Of a stretch of 64,000 nt of DNA, positions 59,261 to 64,000 are shown piece by piece. This DNA is from Stenopsyche tienmushanensis. Its lineage: Eukaryota > Arthropoda > Insecta > Trichoptera > Stenopsychidae. Numbering within the stretch: the stretch's first letter is position 1; each line of letters begins with the position of its first letter. The stretch is from the NCBI GenBank assembly GCA_008973525.1, contig WACJ01000550.1, positions 1,674,001 through 1,738,000 on the forward strand, given 5' to 3'. A program made the translations under genes and the position numbers. Under the pieces are notes generated by a model. The model did not search any database and was not told where the DNA came from. It worked only from the letters and a program-made list of their open reading frames with translations.

Positions 59261-62200
59261 AACGATTACAGAAAGAATTATCCTGATACAAAAATTCAAC
59301 GCTTGTATCCTGAATATATATTATTTTAATATTAAAAGGGGTTACCTTATTTGTAATATAAATATTAATTTTATATGTAAATGTATTATATTAATAAATA
59401 CAAATATTATTTTTAAAAAAATACTGAATGCAATTCTTTTAGTGTGGTAAATCAAATCAGATGGTGATCTGTCAAATTTTAGATTATATTTTATATTTTC
59501 AATAATCACTTGAGATTTATAGGAATCATAAATTCAATAAGCATATCAATAAAGAGACATCCTTAATCAATTTATCCTCATTCCCGAATATACTCCTCTC
59601 GTCAAATTTTAAGATGGCTATATAATTCGCTTACACTCATCTTATCAGAATATCCATTAATATTCATTGATCGCATTGCTTTTGATTACTCCTGTAAATA
59701 CCAAAGCAATTAAATAGTTCCATATATAAACACCAAAGGTATTCATTCGAAACATTCGTAAAACACATTAAATACATCAATATCTAAATATACGTCAATC
59801 GATCGTTTATTTTAGAATTAATTAAATACGTTCGAAACGTTTTAGATTTATATATATTGAGATATATGTATATTTTATAATTTTTTGTAAAACACGAAGG
59901 ATGTCTATGTACATAATGATATCTGAAGTTATTATTGAATATAAATATTACGCTTCGGTTATTACAGTAAAATACATACAGCATTGGATTAGAACTATCA
60001 AGCCCAATTGAATCCAACCGAACCCAACTACACCTAACCTTGATGAAATTAATCCAAGCTTTAATGACGCTTACTTCTTTTAATGTCAAAGTATCGACGA
60101 AATTACCTAAAAATCTAACCAATACCTTTTGACAAGTAACCGAACAAATCAAAGCTATCGAATGAGAGGATTTGAGATACTAAAATGTATATAAATATCA
60201 AAAATTGATGTAATATTACCAAGCAGTCTAATCAATTCCAAACATTACTTTGTTGGGTTGATTATTCATTGAATTGAAAAAATATGTTTTTGGTATTTAT
60301 ATTTAAGAAGGTTTACGTAATTGGGAATTTTATGTCCTAAAAAATCTAAAGAATATTGATATATATATATAAAATTGCTTTTATAAACAATTTTGGCTAC
60401 ATTTCCTGTTATATTTGGCAAAAAAAGACTTTCGAATGTTGCTTTCCTTATTTCGTATGATAATGTTTTTAAAATTTTAATGGTTGAGGTCACATTATTC
60501 AGCAGTTGGAATCTGCATAACGAAATGATAACAAAAAGAGGCAAAAGTATTGGATCACATAATTTAATGCACTGTTAGAATATTCCATATGACCTGGCGT
60601 ACAAAACCCAGCCCAAACTTATCTAATTTAATCCCAACTTTAATTATTTACATTCAGCTATTTTGTCCATTTTATAAAGCCACGTTCTCTATTTTATGGT
60701 TCCTGTGATTTCCTAATTTAAAATTTTGGTTGTTTATTGGTTGCTTTCTATTTTTCAAGTTTTCATTTATTGACGCGTATTTCTGATGAGATAAATTTTA
60801 GTCAAATTATGCAAATTTTCATTGTTTACATACTAATTCACACATGAGGAATATTGCTGGGGATTAATGGACACGGGGTAGAAATCTTTTATTTAACAAT
60901 TGAATCCAATTCAAATTTCAAAACTTGATTGCGGGACGTGTGACAGGCACTTGTGTCAATATCATCTGCTCCACAAGTATTATAATTAACAACCTTCTGT
61001 TCCCGAGGGTCTGAAGAGGACGAGCCGGGTGACACAGTATTGTCACTCATGAAAGGGTGAGGGCCTCACTTCAGGCTGCTTTCCCTTTATTCTAAAGATG
61101 CCAAGGGTGGTAGCAACTCCCATAACATTACCTTATCCTTTTATTCACCGCTGTATATAATCCTTCACACAATTCTAAAACTTTACTATTTCAATATGTA
61201 ACAAATAACTGTTCGACCTTAAATTCAAACACAAACTAAAGGCACCGTTTCAAATGTATTTATTTATTATTTTGTGAATATTCAGCCCAAACTTTTCTAT
61301 GAAAGCATCCCAACCCAACTACGGTATACTTATAATAAAGGCAGAATTCCAATAACCATAATACATCCTATGAGAATAAACATTCATGAACAAAAATTTA
61401 ACAACTTAATTTTAAATACGGATACTGCTCAATGTCAGTAAGTTTAACCTCATCTTCTTTGTTTAAAAATAATGCTTTTAATTTAAATTTACGTTTCTTT
61501 TTATTAGTACTCAAATCACATTGCATCGATTAAAATCATGCAACGACACTTAAATTTTGACTTACCGTCGCGATTGTGTATTTAATCGTTTCTTCAAAAT
61601 ATACTTAGGTTCTATATGTTGTAGAAAAATGTGTGCTAATTAATTTGTTGTTGATGATCTAAGTGATCTAAGTTAATAATAAAATAATTTATAAAGTCGG
61701 ACAGGACTGTCTTAATGATTGATTTGCAATAATGTTTAAAAATATATGATAATTTCGACACTTACTTATAAATCTTCTACTTAGAAAATCCTATTTAAAT
61801 AATCTTATCATAATTTAACCATATTTGAAATGTGATGGGAAATCGTTACGTAAAAAAATCAATTTATCTCTGGAAAAATCTCTTATGAAGATTGCCTACA
61901 TCCGATAATAGATATGGAATAAGATATATAGCTTTGGAGACAGTTTGATTTTAATTGCTCCTGTGTTTTGAATATTTTATCCAATCAACGAGAGTAATCT
62001 TAAGTTGAATCCATTATCATATTAAGAAGCTAATGCAAGCAAAACAAATTGAATCAGTTACTAATCCATCCCAATGAATAAAACTAATTATTAATCATTG
62101 TTAAAGGCACACACAAACCACATTTGCACAATGGTTTCGCTGTGTTTGATTGAGAGCGCTACTTGGGGAAGGCTTTGTCTTAGTCAAAAGCGAGAACTCC

Positions 62201-63002
62201 TTTAACTACTATCTCAGCATGTGACAAGCTTTTCATTTCACTATGATCTAGTGATCCAAAGATGAAAGTCTATTGACACAGAACGGTCTTCATTTCGTTA
62301 CTATATCGAAGCCCTCATTGCATTAATTGTCTCCATTCGGCGAGATCGAATTATGTTTGATCAAGGCTGATGCGTGTTTGTCGTTCGTCTTCAGCTAACT
62401 CGCGACAAATCAATCGAAATCTAACCCCTTACATAGTATGATTGAATTTGTGTACAACATTCAATATATCAATTTCGTCGAAGCTGCATGTATTATTCCC
62501 ACGATATTCATAAAAAAATAGGCACGAAAGCAACATACGCAGATTCACAGCTACGGTTTGTATTGCGTCCTGTAGGAGACAAATGTAATAAATCTTCACG
62601 AGGGTCACACTCAGTAGCAATGGAATAGCCTCTATATCTAAGCATGTGGATGAAAACGATCCAAAACACACCTATATCCCATTTCCTCACATATATTATT
62701 ATTTTACAGAGAATTTACGACCCTTCTTTTTACTACTTCAGCAAAATGTCAAGCAATCATGAATAAATCAGCGTATTTCACTTTGAAAATAACTACAGCT
62801 GACATCATTTCATGCCATGGTAAATTGTGATTTATGGTTGGAAAAAATTATAATATACGATTTGCATGCAATTTTCTAGCGTTTAAATACTGCATGTGTA
62901 TTTCATGACTTATCAATTAATCAAATGCAAAATCCGTTTTAAAAGTCATGCTTGTGCAATGTATTCAATTTTAGTTCCAATAATAGAATTCTCCTTAATA
63001 AA
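59261..63002. other. No gene seen
   Basis: AT-rich; opposite-strand frames at 59784-60578 and 62429-62690 carry no motif. No repeats recognised except the segment at 63003-63066, which resembles 305-370. Confidence 0.4.
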
Positions 63003-63130
63003 AATGCCATATCTATAATCAGATATAGGCAATCTCCATAGGAAATTATTCTAAGGAAGGAATATTTTAATCATTCAAGTGCCAACGACTCACCGGTAAG
63101 TCGCTATGTTTTTACATAAAAAATTTTAGC

Positions 63131-63180
63131 CCTTAAAGGAGTACTACCGCAGGATCTGCGATCCCCTTCCACATGTGATG
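63131..63180. repeat. Short repeat related to 63547-63597
   Basis: AAAGGAGTACTACCGCAGGA, then TCTGCGATCCCCTTCCAC, parallels GAAAGGAGTTCTATCCCAGG, then GTCTGGGACCCCCCTCCAC at 63547-63590. The spacing is about 416 bp, so a local duplication or two copies of one repeat are possible. Confidence 0.6.
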
Positions 63181-63595
63181 ATGCTTACTGATTGTGTAAT
63201 CAACACTGTCTCATATAAACAGCAAATCGAATCAAATAAGTCGATTATATTCAATCAATTGGCGTATTGTGAATATTGTCCCAAATAAACAGATGGATTA
63301 TATTTATGAAATATAATTATATTTTTATATTGGTAAATTAGAATTAAATATTACAATAAAGCTAAATAACTTTCAAATCCAAACTTTAATAAAAAAAAAT
63401 TCATCATGCCAATACATTTGGGCGTATTTAGATTAACTTTAATTTTAAGGCTCTAAAATAATAAATACTAGTACGATTAATATATTCAAACTTTTTTCAA
63501 AAATTTTCAAAGTATTATTATTAAAAATTGAGATAATTATGCATTCAACCCCGAAAGGAGTTCTATCCCAGGGTCTGGGACCCCCCTCCACTTAT

Positions 63596-64000
63596 CAAAA
63601 TGTTGTACCTTGAGCTCGGAGACAGACAGAGACAGAGAGAGAATGTAGTGCAGTTCGGGAGACAGAGACGAAGAGCATCTCCGCACACATCGCACGATTG
63701 TATAAATCGTTAGCCCAAATTTATCGACTAATAATGATTTCGATTTTAAGTTTGTTACTTGTTTACGCAAAGAAATTATCGAATATTGTGTGCTATCGAC
63801 AGTGTTTATTTATTTAATTGCTTGCTGTTTGCTTGTTGAATGAGTCTTTGTCCAATTATCATTTCCTTGTAAAGCAGGATCAAATTAATCGATTTTTTTG
63901 TGTATTGTTTATGTAAAAAAAATAACATGGTCTTGTATGCTATCAACAATGTTTATTTACAATTGAGTCTGTCTCGAATTGAAGATTGTCTTGCGCTGAG
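63596..64000 (+). repeat. Dispersed repeat R, copy 4, runs off window
   Basis: The longest copy, starting near CTCGGAGACAGACAGAGACA and still matching the 33-kb copy at the window edge (TTGAAGATTGTCTTGCGCTG). The true 3' border therefore lies outside. The preceding CCAGGGTCTGGGACCCCCC is not shared with the 33-kb copy. Confidence 0.85.

Noticed and set aside
1..64000. CRISPR arrays, bacterial operons or prophage
   Set aside because: No regularly spaced direct repeats, no ribosome binding sites with dense long frames. The sequence is clearly eukaryotic.

Overview
This window looks like gene-free, repeat-dense insect DNA. It is AT-rich, with no open frame above about 150 codons and no recognisable host exon, tRNA or rRNA. 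What can be identified is almost entirely mobile DNA: mariner, hAT, a TTAA-targeting MITE, a Helitron, Penelope-like and non-LTR retroelement fragments, one LTR with its polypurine tract, and fragments of two orphan transposon-like proteins. An arthropod, most likely an insect, fits this mixture. Four AACCT (TTAGG-type) units are compatible with a non-dipteran insect but do not prove it. I cannot assign an order.

Layout. 0-8 kb: two near-identical TTAA-flanked MITEs (401-1326 and 7174-8103) around a decayed non-LTR reverse transcriptase piece. 8-16 kb: a LINE fragment, a hAT fragment, an inverted repeat with a long spacer, an internally deleted mariner, and a hAT copy in which a LINE endonuclease piece replaces part of the body. 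16.3-22.6 kb: the end of an LTR element, a LINE tail, two large back-to-back inverted repeats (17.09-19.16 and 19.54-21.24 kb), a decayed orphan protein gene and a 124-bp hAT derivative. 23-29 kb: a LINE scrap and two deleted mariners of different lineages. 29.5-48.5 kb: a perfect hairpin abutting a hAT end, two more mariner lineages (one nearly full length), a hAT element with a perfect 8-bp target duplication, and a mariner N-terminal scrap. 54.8-59.3 kb: a nested stack in which a hAT copy is split by a 3.16-kb Helitron that itself contains helicase, Penelope-like and LINE fragments, followed by a second orphan protein remnant. A dispersed repeat with GAGACA-rich sequence occurs four times (33.0, 50.2, 53.3 and 63.6 kb).

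No genes work together here as a pathway; the sequence records successive insertions. The clearest datum is the Helitron. It lies exactly between A and T of the hAT copy, has 5'-TC and 3' hairpin-CTAG ends, and the intact paralogous hAT copy at 42.2 kb supplies the empty site. The least explained structures are the two large inverted repeats at 17-21 kb and the two orphan protein families. Identifications come from reading motifs by eye; no database search was run.
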